Source: Candidatus Aminicenantota bacterium (lineage in GTDB: Bacteria > Acidobacteriota > Aminicenantia > S016-38). From it: a stretch of DNA of 64,000 nucleotides. The notes under the pieces were generated by a model. That model was not told where the DNA came from. It was given only the letters and a program-made list of their open reading frames with translations, and did not search any database. Below are positions 26,758-34,458 of the stretch, in pieces. Position 1 is the first letter of the stretch. Each line of letters begins with the position of its first letter. The stretch is from positions 124,001-188,000 of the forward strand of contig JAMOUJ010000005.1 in NCBI GenBank assembly GCA_027068075.1. The letters run 5' to 3'. The position numbers and the translations under genes are program-made.

Positions 26758-27352
26758 TTTTCCTCCTTGCTACTACGCTGAGTCCTGCCTTCACCTTCTC
26801 TCCCTCCTCCACCGCCGGGGAAAATTCCCCGGGGAAATACAGGTCCGCCCTGGACCCCAGAAGGATCACACCGATCCTCTGGCCGGGCTTAACCTCCTGG
26901 CCTTCCTTTACATAGGGCTTTATTCTACGCGCCATAATCCCCGCTATAAGAACCACCTTAAAGACCCAGGGAGGAGACCCGATGAGAATTTCCACCCTCT
27001 CGTTTTGCTCCGAGCCCTTCCTGTAGGCGGGAAGATGCCCTCCTCCCCGGTGCTTCACGGATTCCACCTTGCCACCGCAGGGGGAACGGTTCACATGAAC
27101 ATCCAGGGGAGACATGAAAACGCTTATCCTCCAGCCCTCCCCGTTTTTTTCCACAGCCATAACCTTTCCATCCGCCGGAGAGAGCAAAACGCCCTCGGTC
27201 TCCGGGGGAACCCTCTCCGGATCCCGAAAGAAAAAGGCCAGGGCAAGAACCACCAGGGCAAGTAAGGCGGAAATCACCAGGCACCCGGCCAGGAAAAATC
27301 CTAAGGAGACCAGGGCCACGGGGACGACGAAGTAAAACCCTTCCTTAGCCAA
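26714..27352 (-). CDS. psd: Phosphatidylserine decarboxylase, short type
   Basis: 212-residue proenzyme of the short (archaeal-like) Psd class. Two N-terminal hydrophobic helices, then LLSPADGKV and the FMSPLDVHVNRSP block. Self-cleavage to the pyruvoyl enzyme is expected at Gly-Ser in ILLGSRADLYFP. Produces phosphatidylethanolamine from the PssA product. TTG start at 27352, 8 nt inside the DUF465 reading frame. Lys/Glu-rich hydrophilic tail. Confidence 0.93.
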   Translation of the reverse strand: MAKEGFYFVVPVALVSLGFFLAGCLVISALLALVVLALAFFFRDPERVPPETEGVLLSPADGKVMAVEKNGEGWRISVFMSPLDVHVNRSPCGGKVESVKHRGGGHLPAYRKGSEQNERVEILIGSPPWVFKVVLIAGIMARRIKPYVKEGQEVKPGQRIGVILLGSRADLYFPGEFSPAVEEGEKVKAGLSVVARRKNENQKEKEAREKPQ

Positions 27353-27572
27353 CCCTTTTCTCCCGCTCCCTGACCAGAATCTCCTGCATTCTGTCCTTTA
27401 TCTTCAGTTTAAGTTTTTTGATTTTCTTTATCTCAACTTCCTCCTCGGGGCTGAGGGGTCTTTTGGAGAGAAGTTTCTCCAGCACCTCTTCGTATTCCCG
27501 GTGTTTCTCGTAAAGTTCCCTGAATTCAGAGTCTTCCCGAAGCAAGGTTTCGCTGAGTTCACTTTCTTTCAT
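27345..27572 (-). CDS. DUF465 (YdcH-like) small protein, internal in-frame start
   Basis: 75 residues, helical hairpin: SEFRELYEKHREYEEVLEKL, then LSPEEEVEIKKIKKLKLKIKD, the DUF465/YdcH pattern. ATG 27572 has AAAGGAGGG 5 nt upstream, much stronger than the thiE start, so a separate product is likely even though the frame is continuous with thiE. Function of the family is unknown. Overlaps psd by 8 nt. Confidence 0.82.
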   Translation of the reverse strand: MKESELSETLLREDSEFRELYEKHREYEEVLEKLLSKRPLSPEEEVEIKKIKKLKLKIKDRMQEILVREREKRVG

Positions 27573-28199
27573 TTTCCCTCCTTTAAAGGGCTTTGAACTT
27601 AAATAGTATAACATTTTCCCTTTGAAAAAGGATGCTTCCCGCCGGGGCGAAGAGGCCTGGAAGATGGCCGACGAAATGGCTATTATGTCCGGTTCCAGAG
27701 CAAGGACCCGGTGGAAGTTCTCCCTCCCTATTCCCCCGATGACGCATATGGGAATTCTCAATCTCTTGCGGGCCTCCACGATCACCTCCGGGGCTACCCT
27801 TCTGTACCTTTCCTTGGTTCTGGTAGGAAACAGGGAGCCGAAGGCCACATAATCGGCACCGGCTTCCTGGGCTTCAAGGGCCCTCTGAAGGTCGTCGTAA
27901 CAGGATGCCCCGATTATCCCCCTGAACCATTCTCTCACCTCCTTCACAGGGGGGTCATCTTCCCCCAGGTGAATCCCATCGGCCCCCAACTCGGCGGCCA
28001 CCTCTGGAAAATCGTTGATTATCAGTTTGAAGGGAAAATCCCTTTTCAGGGCCAGGACCTGCTTTCCCACCTCCAGGCTTTCCCTCCGGTCCTTTATGCG
28101 GATCTGAACCCAATCCACCCCACCCTCCAGGGCTTCCCTCACCCTTCTGAGGAAATCCTCCCTTTCAAAATCTCCGCTGGCTATAAGGTAAAGTTTCAC
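27345..28199 (-). CDS. thiE: ThiE-like thiamine phosphate synthase read in frame into DUF465
   Basis: The GTG at 28199 overlaps the rrf2 stop (GTGA) and opens a ThiE/TenI TIM barrel: INDFPEVAAELGADGIHLGEDD, YVAFGSLFPTRTKE and VIGGIGRENF match thiamine phosphate synthase, which joins the pyrimidine and thiazole phosphates of thiamine. The ThiE part is about 200 residues, normal length, but no stop codon follows; the frame runs through a low-similarity linker (about residues 190-209) into the 75-residue DUF465 protein, giving a predicted 284-residue fusion. The linker DNA contains a -10-like TATACT and a strong ribosome site for DUF465, so it looks like intergenic DNA that lost its stop. TenI-type function is possible. 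Confidence 0.82.
   Translation of the reverse strand: MKLYLIASGDFEREDFLRRVREALEGGVDWVQIRIKDRRESLEVGKQVLALKRDFPFKLIINDFPEVAAELGADGIHLGEDDPPVKEVREWFRGIIGASCYDDLQRALEAQEAGADYVAFGSLFPTRTKERYRRVAPEVIVEARKRLRIPICVIGGIGRENFHRVLALEPDIIAISSAIFQASSPRREASFFKGKMLYYLSSKPFKGGKMKESELSETLLREDSEFRELYEKHREYEEVLEKLLSKRPLSPEEEVEIKKIKKLKLKIKDRMQEILVREREKRVG
27605..27610 (-). promoter_or_regulatory. Possible internal -10 for DUF465/psd/pssA
   Basis: Minus-strand TATACT lying 32 nt upstream of the DUF465 ATG, inside the stretch that joins ThiE to DUF465. No clear -35. It could start a transcript that separates the lipid genes from rrf2-thiE. Confidence 0.4.
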
Positions 28200-28582
28200 T
28201 TTATGTCCAGGGTCAAATTGGAGAAAAACTCCTTGGACATCTGGAAGTACTGATTCCAGTATTTTCGGACCAGGCACTCGGTGTAGGTGGGACAGGGCTC
28301 CGGCCTCTTTCCAAGGCACGGCACCGGTGAAATACCTTCGCCCACCGCCTCCATCACCTCATACCAGGTTATCTTGTCCCTGGGCCTCGCCAGGACATAT
28401 CCTCCCCTGGCCCCCCTCTTCCCGGCCACCAGCCCCGCCTTCTTCAGTTTCAAAAAAACCTGCTCAAGGAACCTCTCGGGAATTCTTTCCTTTTCGGAAA
28501 TTTCGCGGAGGGACTTCGGTTGCTCCGTGGAGAGGTGGAGCAAAGCCCTTATGGCATATCTGGTGTAGGTGGTAAATTTCAC
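28196..28582 (-). CDS. Rrf2-family transcriptional regulator
   Basis: 128 residues. Winged-helix N-terminus MKFTTYTRYAIRALLHLS with the recognition segment ISEKERIPERFLEQVFLKLKKAGLV; three cysteines in CLGKRPEPCPTYTEC match the Fe-S ligands of IscR/NsrR-type proteins. Probably senses Fe-S status, NO or redox. First gene of the twelve-gene minus-strand run and itself leaderless (TATAAT, 6 nt, GTG), so it may autoregulate the operon. The stop overlaps the thiE start. Confidence 0.92.
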   Translation of the reverse strand: MKFTTYTRYAIRALLHLSTEQPKSLREISEKERIPERFLEQVFLKLKKAGLVAGKRGARGGYVLARPRDKITWYEVMEAVGEGISPVPCLGKRPEPCPTYTECLVRKYWNQYFQMSKEFFSNLTLDIK

Positions 28583-28594
28583 GAAAATATTATA
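28583..28594 (-). promoter_or_regulatory. -10 box for leaderless rrf2 start
   Basis: Minus-strand TATAAT (28594 to 28589), 6 nt, then GTG at 28582. No ribosome site. It lies 19 nt downstream of tRNA-Glu, so tRNA read-through and a leaderless operon start meet here. Confidence 0.75.
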
Positions 28595-28613
28595 CCAAAA
28601 AGATAGGAAAAAG

Positions 28614-28687
28614 CGCCCCCGACGGGACTTGAACCCATGCCGCCGCCTTGAAAGGGCGGTGTCCTAACCTGGCTAGACGACGGGGGC
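28614..28687 (-). tRNA. tRNA-Glu (UUC)
   Basis: Cloverleaf on the minus strand: 7 bp acceptor GCCCCCG/CGGGGGC, anticodon stem CCGCC/GGCGG with loop CTTTCAA (anticodon TTC), T-loop TTCAAGT, discriminator G. CCA is not encoded. It lies second in a two-tRNA unit and is followed by a short T-run. Confidence 0.96.
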
Positions 28688-28692
28688 GCATC

Positions 28693-28765
28693 TGAGCCGT
28701 GCGGGATTCGAACCCGCGACTCCCGGCTTAAAAGGCCGGTGCTCTGCCTGCTGAGCTAACGGCTC
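28693..28765 (-). tRNA. tRNA-Lys (UUU)
   Basis: Cloverleaf on the minus strand: acceptor GAGCCGT/ACGGCTC, D-arm GCTCAGCAGGCAGAGC, anticodon stem CCGGC/GCCGG with loop CTTTTAA (anticodon TTT), T-arm GCGGGTTCGAATCCCGC, discriminator A, no encoded CCA. First in a tRNA pair, 5 nt from tRNA-Glu, behind a strong promoter. Confidence 0.97.
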
Positions 28766-28776
28766 AAAGGCCTTTT

Positions 28777-28805
28777 ATTGTATCAAAGGCCTCAACCTCT
28801 GTCAA
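28777..28805 (-). promoter_or_regulatory. Sigma70-type promoter of the tRNA pair
   Basis: Minus-strand TTGACA (28805 to 28800), 17 bp spacer, TACAAT (28782 to 28777), then 11 nt to the tRNA-Lys 5' end. The -10 is flanked by inverted AGGCCTTT / AAAGGCCT arms. The best-formed promoter in the window. Confidence 0.9.
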
Positions 28806-28815
28806 TCTATTAGTT

Positions 28816-29637
28816 TTACTGTTTTTCCTGAGGCTCCTCCACGGGCTCCTCGGCGGGAGGGTTCTCCTGACCCTCCACTGCCTTCTCCACCTTTTCCTTG
28901 GCTTCCTCTTCGGCGCTCTCGGCGGCCTCTTCTGCAGCAGTTCCCTCCTGGGGAACGATCTCCTCTATCTTCCTGACGACCCACCTTCCCCTTATGGGCT
29001 GGGTGGCACCGGGCTTGGTAAGTTCGTACCTGACCAGGTAGAACTTAAACCTTCTTACCTTGCCGTTCTTGTCAGTTCCCTCAATGACTATCTCCTCTTC
29101 GTAGGCCTTCCCTGCCATCTTTTCCAGTTCGGGGATATCCCCAACGGAAAGGGCCTGGAGTTTCTTCTCAAAGGTAAACTCCTCCACCACCTTGTTGTAT
29201 TCGTCCCTGGCGGCCAGAAACTGTTTCTTCAGTTCCTCGTATTTGGACTTGAGTTCCTCGTATTTTTTCTTATTCCTTCTCTTGAGGGCCCAGGACCACT
29301 TATCGTATTTCTTGGCGAAGTCGTCAAAATCAATCTTGGCCAGGGCAGCCTCCTGCTGGAGTTCTTCCATTTTCTTCTTGGCTTCCACCACCCTCTTCTT
29401 CAAATCGGCCAGGGAAACCTTCTTCTCCCGGGGCTGGGTCTTTTCCACTATCTTCCACTTGGTAAGGGCCACCGCCACGGGATTGGGGGCTATCTTGGTG
29501 AGGGTGTCCTTGTCGTTCATGTTTACCGCCTGGATGTAGCGGCTTATAAGGGTCTGCTCCGGAGAACCGCAACTTACCAGGGCAAGGGAGGATACCAAAA
29601 GCACCCCTGCCAGTAGGAATACCATTCCTTTTTTCAT
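28816..29637 (-). CDS. Lipoprotein with coiled coil, function unknown
   Basis: 273 residues. Signal peptide with lipobox LVSC (lipidated Cys23), so membrane-attached in the periplasm. Residues about 75-160 are charged coiled coil (e.g. KKMEELQQEAALAK, KYEELKSKYEELKKQ). The C-terminal 45 residues are Glu/Pro/Ala-rich and probably disordered. The middle contains a short strand-rich part (RRFKFYLVRYEL). I do not recognise a family. AGGAGGT ribosome site; 2 nt after the gatA stop, so in the gatC-gatA transcript. Confidence 0.8.
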   Translation of the reverse strand: MKKGMVFLLAGVLLVSSLALVSCGSPEQTLISRYIQAVNMNDKDTLTKIAPNPVAVALTKWKIVEKTQPREKKVSLADLKKRVVEAKKKMEELQQEAALAKIDFDDFAKKYDKWSWALKRRNKKKYEELKSKYEELKKQFLAARDEYNKVVEEFTFEKKLQALSVGDIPELEKMAGKAYEEEIVIEGTDKNGKVRRFKFYLVRYELTKPGATQPIRGRWVVRKIEEIVPQEGTAAEEAAESAEEEAKEKVEKAVEGQENPPAEEPVEEPQEKQ

Positions 29638-29639
29638 TC

Positions 29640-31040
29640 TTACACCTCCTTTAAAATCAATTTATTTTTAAAATCAATGCTCCTTTCCATTTTTTCCGCT
29701 AAGCGCAACATACCAATTTCATTATACCACCTGGAGACAATCTGGAAGCCTATGGGAAGGCCGTCCAGAAGACTCCATGGGATGGAGATGGCCGGAAGAC
29801 CTGCCAGGTTGACGAACACGGTGAAAAAATCCTCCATGTACATTTCAATGGGATCCTGGCGCTCCCCTATTTTGAAGGCCACATGGGGGGTAGTGGGGAG
29901 CAGGAGAAAGTCCGCCCGGGAAAAAACATCCTCCATGAAGGCGGAGAGTTGTTTTCTGTAGGAAACCGCCCTTCCGTAGTAATCCTCGTAATACCCCCTG
30001 GATAGGACGAATCCTCCTGTGAGAATTCTCCTCTTTACCTCGTCGCCGAAGCCTGCGGTTCTGGTTTTCATGTACATTTGAAGCAGGTCCTCCGCCTCCT
30101 GCCTGAGCCCATATCGGACCCCGTCGTAGCGGGCAAGGTTGGAACTGGCTTCGGCGTTGGCCACGATGTAATAGGCTTCCATGGCGTAGTTTAGAAGGGG
30201 CATGGAAACCTCTTTCCCCCTTCCACCCAGGGCCTCTGCCATCTTCACGAATTCCATAAACTCCCTGCGGACCTCGTCCTCCGCCCGCCCAAGGACCTCC
30301 TCATCGGGATAGACGAAGGTAAAGGAGTCCAGGGGAGAGGAAAATATCTCTTGAAAATCCGGAACCGGCCGACGGGAGGTGGTGGAATCCCTGGGGTCGT
30401 CCCCTCCTACGACGGAGAAAACATAGGCGGCGTCCCTCACGCTGGTGGATAGTATCCCTATCTGGTCAAGGGAGGAAGCAAAGGCCACCAGGCCGAACCT
30501 GGATATCCTCCCGTAGGTGGGCTTGAATCCCACCACACCGCAAAAGGAAGCCGGCTGTCTCACCGACCCTCCGGTGTCAGAACCCAGGGCGAACTTCACC
30601 ATTCCTGCGGCCACCGCCGCCGCAGAACCACCGCTGGAGCCCCCAGGGGTTCTTTCCGGATCCCATGGGTTTCTGGTGGGCCCCAGGAAAGAGGTCTCGG
30701 TGGAAGAACCCATGGCGAACTCGTCCAGGTTGGTCTTTCCCGCCAGGGAAAAACCCCGGGCTCTGAGCCTCTCCCAGGCCGTGGCCGAATAGGGAGACTC
30801 GTAATTGCGGAGCATCCTGGACCCACATGTGGTGGGAAGCCCCTTAACGGCTATGTTGTCCTTTACCCCCACGGCCAGGCCGTTGCCTTCCAGATCTTCC
30901 ACGGTGGTGATGAAGGCGTTTATCTCCGGTTCCCATCTACGCCTTCTCTCACTAAAATGATCCCAGACCTGCCGGGGACTTACCTCTCCGTTTTCCTCCA
31001 TCCGGAGGATCTCGTCAATGGACATGAGGGAAAAATTCAT
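29640..31040 (-). CDS. gatA: Asp-tRNA(Asn)/Glu-tRNA(Gln) amidotransferase subunit A
   Basis: 466-residue amidase-signature enzyme that releases ammonia from glutamine for tRNA-dependent Gln/Asn formation. Catalytic Lys in AVGVKDNIAVKG, and the Ser-cis-Ser pair in GGSSGGSAAAVAAG and GSDTGGSVRQPA. The ATG overlaps the gatC stop (ATGA). Subunit B is not in this window. The presence of GatCA suggests the organism lacks a direct route for at least one of Gln- or Asn-tRNA. Confidence 0.96.
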   Translation of the reverse strand: MNFSLMSIDEILRMEENGEVSPRQVWDHFSERRRRWEPEINAFITTVEDLEGNGLAVGVKDNIAVKGLPTTCGSRMLRNYESPYSATAWERLRARGFSLAGKTNLDEFAMGSSTETSFLGPTRNPWDPERTPGGSSGGSAAAVAAGMVKFALGSDTGGSVRQPASFCGVVGFKPTYGRISRFGLVAFASSLDQIGILSTSVRDAAYVFSVVGGDDPRDSTTSRRPVPDFQEIFSSPLDSFTFVYPDEEVLGRAEDEVRREFMEFVKMAEALGGRGKEVSMPLLNYAMEAYYIVANAEASSNLARYDGVRYGLRQEAEDLLQMYMKTRTAGFGDEVKRRILTGGFVLSRGYYEDYYGRAVSYRKQLSAFMEDVFSRADFLLLPTTPHVAFKIGERQDPIEMYMEDFFTVFVNLAGLPAISIPWSLLDGLPIGFQIVSRWYNEIGMLRLAEKMERSIDFKNKLILKEV

Positions 31041-31300
31041 ATGACCCTCGGCACGGCGAAATGGCCCTCTTTGATTCTGGGGGCAAGGGCCAGAAGTTTA
31101 TCCCTTTCGGGAAATTCCTCCGGCACATCCCTCCTGAGTTTGAGGGAAAGCCCCGGAGGGTAAAAGGCGTATTCCTGGGGCTGGGAAAGTTCCTGAAGTT
31201 TGTTTACCCAGGAGAAAATCCTCTCCAGTTGGGGCAGAAACTTCCTCTCCTCCTCCAGTTTAACCAGTTGAAATATGTCCCTGGCCGGTGACTCACTCAT
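31037..31300 (-). CDS. gatC: Amidotransferase subunit C
   Basis: 87 residues, the small chaperone-like subunit that wraps GatA and GatB. VKLEEERKFLPQLERIFSWVNKLQEL followed by LRRDVPEEF matches the family. Overlaps the DUF4388 gene by 8 nt upstream and gatA by 4 nt downstream. Confidence 0.92.
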   Translation of the reverse strand: MSESPARDIFQLVKLEEERKFLPQLERIFSWVNKLQELSQPQEYAFYPPGLSLKLRRDVPEEFPERDKLLALAPRIKEGHFAVPRVI

Positions 31301-31841
31301 TTTCCAGGGTTATCAAACCTGCGGTGATAAGTTCGTATAGGATTTTTCCCACTTCAAAGACAGGAAGCCGAACTTCCTTGGCTATTTCCTTGATGTTTCT
31401 CTTGCCGTCTATTTTGGAAATAACCAGCCACATGGCCGGGGTCAGGGTTATTTTCCTTTTGTCCGTGAGGTCAAAAGTAACGAATTTTGGAACTGCCTGA
31501 ACAGATTTTATCTTCCTTTGCAGGACCTTCCACTCGTCCAACCTTCTGGCGGCCTCCATCATAAGGGAGGCGTTGGATTTCTTTATGGTTCTTTTGGGAG
31601 CCGGCACATTGGGCTCAAAGACGAATTCCCCGTGGGACCAGGGGGCTATTTTGTAAACGGCGAATTCCCCTTCTATGTTCCCCACCTCGGCGTGGACTAT
31701 TTGTCCGCCCTCAAGATAAACATAACCTATTTCATCCTCGTCTTGGTTTTTCAAAACGAACCTCCCGGTCTTGCCTTGCATGCTCATCACCTGGACAAGG
31801 TCGGGAAGTTGAAGGTCCTGGAGAGAGCCTCTCATGGCCAT
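31293..31841 (-). CDS. DUF4388 domain protein
   Basis: 182 residues. N-terminal DUF4388 (PATAN-like) domain: GSLQDLQLPDLVQVMSMQGKTG, GYVYLEGGQIVHAEVG and GEFAVYKIAPWSHGEFVF. The C-terminal 80 residues look like a small winged-helix module (WLVISKIDGKRNIKEIAKEV). Such proteins are common in Acidobacteriota, Myxococcota and relatives in regulatory settings; role here unknown. AAGGAGGT ribosome site; a -10-like TAAAAT lies at 31866-31871. Confidence 0.85.
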   Translation of the reverse strand: MAMRGSLQDLQLPDLVQVMSMQGKTGRFVLKNQDEDEIGYVYLEGGQIVHAEVGNIEGEFAVYKIAPWSHGEFVFEPNVPAPKRTIKKSNASLMMEAARRLDEWKVLQRKIKSVQAVPKFVTFDLTDKRKITLTPAMWLVISKIDGKRNIKEIAKEVRLPVFEVGKILYELITAGLITLENE

Positions 31842-31877
31842 GATATTAAACCTCCTTGAATTGCCATTTTAGCACAA

Positions 31878-33167
31878 TCATTTGAATTTCTCCAATACGG
31901 TTCGGGCTGGATCCCTGTGGAGGAATATGGTCAGCATCTTCAACTTCACATAGTCCCCCCTGTAAAAATAATATCCCTTGAATTTTCCCCACCGGGCACT
32001 GCGGGCAGAATCCTTTATGAGGAACCAATCCCAGCCCTTGACCCGGGTGTAGCCCACCAGGTGGATCCCGTGGTCGTCCTGGGTGGTCCCGTTATAGATC
32101 CTGAATTCCCTGGCGCTCTGGTCTATCATCCCCGGGGGAATGTCAAAATCCGGTATTACGGCGGCGTCTTCAAACCCGTTGTAACCGGGTTCGCTGACAT
32201 CCCCTCCTATGACCAGACTGTATCCGTGGGTTATGGCGTTCTTTATAATCCAGTAGAAGTCCTCCAGGGGAACATTGTGATAGTCCTCGGACCTGCGCCA
32301 GTTGTCGGGGACATCAAAGAGGCCCCTCTTGTAGAAGGGGACGGAAAGGGTGGACATAAAGCCTACATAATCGTCCAGGTTGAGTTTCAAAACCTCCCGG
32401 AGAAATTCCTGGGGAGTGTATTCCCTTCCGTTGTAGGAAAATTTTTCCGGGGGTCTTCCCATGTATTTGTCCAGAATGTCCCTTATGTGGTCTATTATGA
32501 TTTTTTCGTCCCAGAAGTTCTTTTCCCGGCAGTATTCCAGAAAATCCTTCATCTGACGGAACATTAGGTAATGGTCGTAGCGGCCGTCTTCAGCCACCAC
32601 CCCCCTGTAGGCGGAGGCGGGAACCACCCCGTACTTTCTCCAGATTTTCGGCACCGCATCGCTTTCGGAACCCTGGCCGAAGAAGGAATGTCCCCTCTCC
32701 CTGACAAACCTTCTGGCCTTTTCCACAAACTCCCAGTAGGCGGTCCACATTTCTGAAAGTTTAATTTTCTGACCCGTGAGCCTGTAAATCTCCGACTCAA
32801 AAAAGGAGGTGGTGGAAAAATCCCAGCAGGTTCCAGTAAGATACTGGGCCACCGGAGGAAAATGCCACACCTTATATTTAAAGGCCTCGGGGGAAGAGGG
32901 CTTCATTATACCCTGGAAGGAGAACCTGAGGACCTTTTTCTCCTTTTTCTTCTTCATTTCCTCGTATTTCTTGTCTATTTCCTCGGTTTTCTTCCTCTCC
33001 TCCTCCAGGATTTTCTTGTCCCTTTCCAGCATTTCTTTAATGACCGGATCCTCGTACTTCTTCGTGTAATAGGCCTTCTGCCTTTTGTGCTTCGGATAGG
33101 CCTGAAGGTTAGAGAAAACCCCAAGAATTAAAATTACGCCTATGAAGCCCATCCACCTTTTAAACAT
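31878..33167 (-). CDS. Exported C1-family (papain-like) cysteine peptidase with Asp for Asn
   Basis: 429 residues. Signal peptide or N-terminal anchor (MGFIGVILILGVFSNLQA), then a Lys/Glu-rich helical pro-region (about 30-78), then a peptidase C1 fold resembling bleomycin hydrolase/PepC-type bacterial members. Catalytic Cys114 in TGTCWDFST; catalytic His366 in DDHGIHLVGY. The usual active-site Asn of the KNSWG motif is Asp386 (LIKDSARS) and the Trp-Gly is lost, so activity may be altered. Single gene before the DUF4388/gat run. GGAGGT ribosome site 5 nt before the ATG, within a tiny upstream ORF (see findings). Confidence 0.85.
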   Translation of the reverse strand: MFKRWMGFIGVILILGVFSNLQAYPKHKRQKAYYTKKYEDPVIKEMLERDKKILEEERKKTEEIDKKYEEMKKKKEKKVLRFSFQGIMKPSSPEAFKYKVWHFPPVAQYLTGTCWDFSTTSFFESEIYRLTGQKIKLSEMWTAYWEFVEKARRFVRERGHSFFGQGSESDAVPKIWRKYGVVPASAYRGVVAEDGRYDHYLMFRQMKDFLEYCREKNFWDEKIIIDHIRDILDKYMGRPPEKFSYNGREYTPQEFLREVLKLNLDDYVGFMSTLSVPFYKRGLFDVPDNWRRSEDYHNVPLEDFYWIIKNAITHGYSLVIGGDVSEPGYNGFEDAAVIPDFDIPPGMIDQSAREFRIYNGTTQDDHGIHLVGYTRVKGWDWFLIKDSARSARWGKFKGYYFYRGDYVKLKMLTIFLHRDPARTVLEKFK

Positions 33168-33209
33168 TTCAAACCTCCATGCTTTTATTTTTTCTCGTTT
33201 ATAGCCCGC

Positions 33210-33509
33210 TCAATCAAGATAGCCCAGGTCCTTCAAGACCTCCCTGATTTTCTCTTTGTCCCCATCCCTTATGGGACCCTTAACCTCCAAATCCTCCAGG
33301 GGATGCTTCTTTTTACCTATGGGAATAATCTGCCAGAGCCTCTCGTGGAAATAATAGACCAGAATCTTCACCACCGAATCCAGAAGGCCCACCCCCACCG
33401 CCAACTCTCCCCGACCGGTGAAGATGTAAACCAGGGTCCCGGTGATCACAGAGGCCAGGATCCTCCAACTGATGGCCTTCAACACGCTCCTGAGCCTGGT
33501 CTCACTCAT
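33210..33509 (-). CDS. DUF2061 membrane protein
   Basis: 99 residues from the ATG at 33509. Two short hydrophobic segments: SVLKAISWRILASVITGTLVYIF and ELAVGVGLLDSVVKILVYYFHERLW, the DUF2061 pattern. The last 35 residues are a charged extension (KKHPLEDLEVKGPIRDGDKEKI). An in-frame TTG at 33527 is less likely. Forty bases after nadA; function of the family unknown. Confidence 0.85.
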   Translation of the reverse strand: MSETRLRSVLKAISWRILASVITGTLVYIFTGRGELAVGVGLLDSVVKILVYYFHERLWQIIPIGKKKHPLEDLEVKGPIRDGDKEKIREVLKDLGYLD

Positions 33510-33549
33510 AGGTCTATTTTCCCCCAATAGCCCCTGGTTGTCAATTACC

Positions 33550-34458
33550 TCAGGTTATCTCCAGCATTTTTTCTATGGCCCTTTTAGCCCGAAGGGCCAC
33601 CTCCTCCGGAACCTCCACCTCATACTTCATGTCCTTAAGGGAAAGGTAAACGGATTTGAGGCTTATCCTCTTCATGTCCTCGCATATTCCCGGAGTTCCG
33701 GGGGAGATTATCTCCTTGTGGGGGTAAAGTTTCCTCATCATCTCCAGAAGACCCTCCTCTGTAACCACGATGAACTTCCTGGAGGGACTTTCCTTTACAT
33801 AATTCAACATCCCGGAGGTGGACAGGACCCTGTCCGCCATTTCCACCACCTCCGGCCTGGCTTCGGGATGAACCAATACTTCGGCATCGGGGTGTTTTCT
33901 CTTAAGCGCCTTCACGGCCTCCGGGGAAAAATCCATGTGGACATGACAGTATCCAGGGTAGGGGATGATCTCCTTGTGGGTGTTGAGGGAAACCCAGTGG
34001 GCAAGGTTCCGATCCGGAAGAAAAACGATCCTGGTCTGGGGAAGGGAATTGACCACCTTCACGGCATTGGCGGAGGTGCAAATTATGTCAACCTCGGCCT
34101 TTACATCGGCATTGGTGTTTACATAGGCCACGAATCCGGCGTCGGGGTATTTTTCCCTCCACTTCCTTACCGTGGCCGCGTTCACCATGTCCGCCATGGG
34201 ACAGCGGGCCTCTATTTCCGGGATTAAAACCCTTTTCCCCGGGTTCAGGATTTTGGCGGTCTCCGCCATAAAGTAAACCCCGGCGAAAACGATCACATCC
34301 GCCTCCACCCGGGAGGATAGTCTGGCCAACTCCAGGGAATCCCCCACGAAATCCGCCACTTCCTGGACTTCCTGGAGTTGATAGTTGTGGGCCAGAACCA
34401 CCGCTCCCCTTTCCTTTTTAAGCCTTTCTACGGCCTCCACATACTCCCTGTGCTCCAT
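33550..34458 (-). CDS. nadA: Quinolinate synthase
   Basis: 302 residues. Condenses iminoaspartate with dihydroxyacetone phosphate to quinolinate for NAD synthesis. Cluster ligands Cys86 (EARCPMA), Cys171 (GYCHVH) and Cys259 (GICEDM) give the three-cysteine [4Fe-4S] site. N-terminal [19 protein letters not shown] is typical. I choose ATG 34458, which overlaps the smpB stop (TGATG) and has GGAGG 5 nt ahead, over the ATG four codons upstream. NadB is not in the window. Confidence 0.96.
   Translation of the reverse strand: MEHREYVEAVERLKKERGAVVLAHNYQLQEVQEVADFVGDSLELARLSSRVEADVIVFAGVYFMAETAKILNPGKRVLIPEIEARCPMADMVNAATVRKWREKYPDAGFVAYVNTNADVKAEVDIICTSANAVKVVNSLPQTRIVFLPDRNLAHWVSLNTHKEIIPYPGYCHVHMDFSPEAVKALKRKHPDAEVLVHPEARPEVVEMADRVLSTSGMLNYVKESPSRKFIVVTEEGLLEMMRKLYPHKEIISPGTPGICEDMKRISLKSVYLSLKDMKYEVEVPEEVALRAKRAIEKMLEIT

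Noticed and set aside
28199-28320. TPP riboswitch or upstream extension for thiE
   Set aside because: The region is the coding sequence of rrf2; no riboswitch core is seen and the GTGA overlap defines the start.
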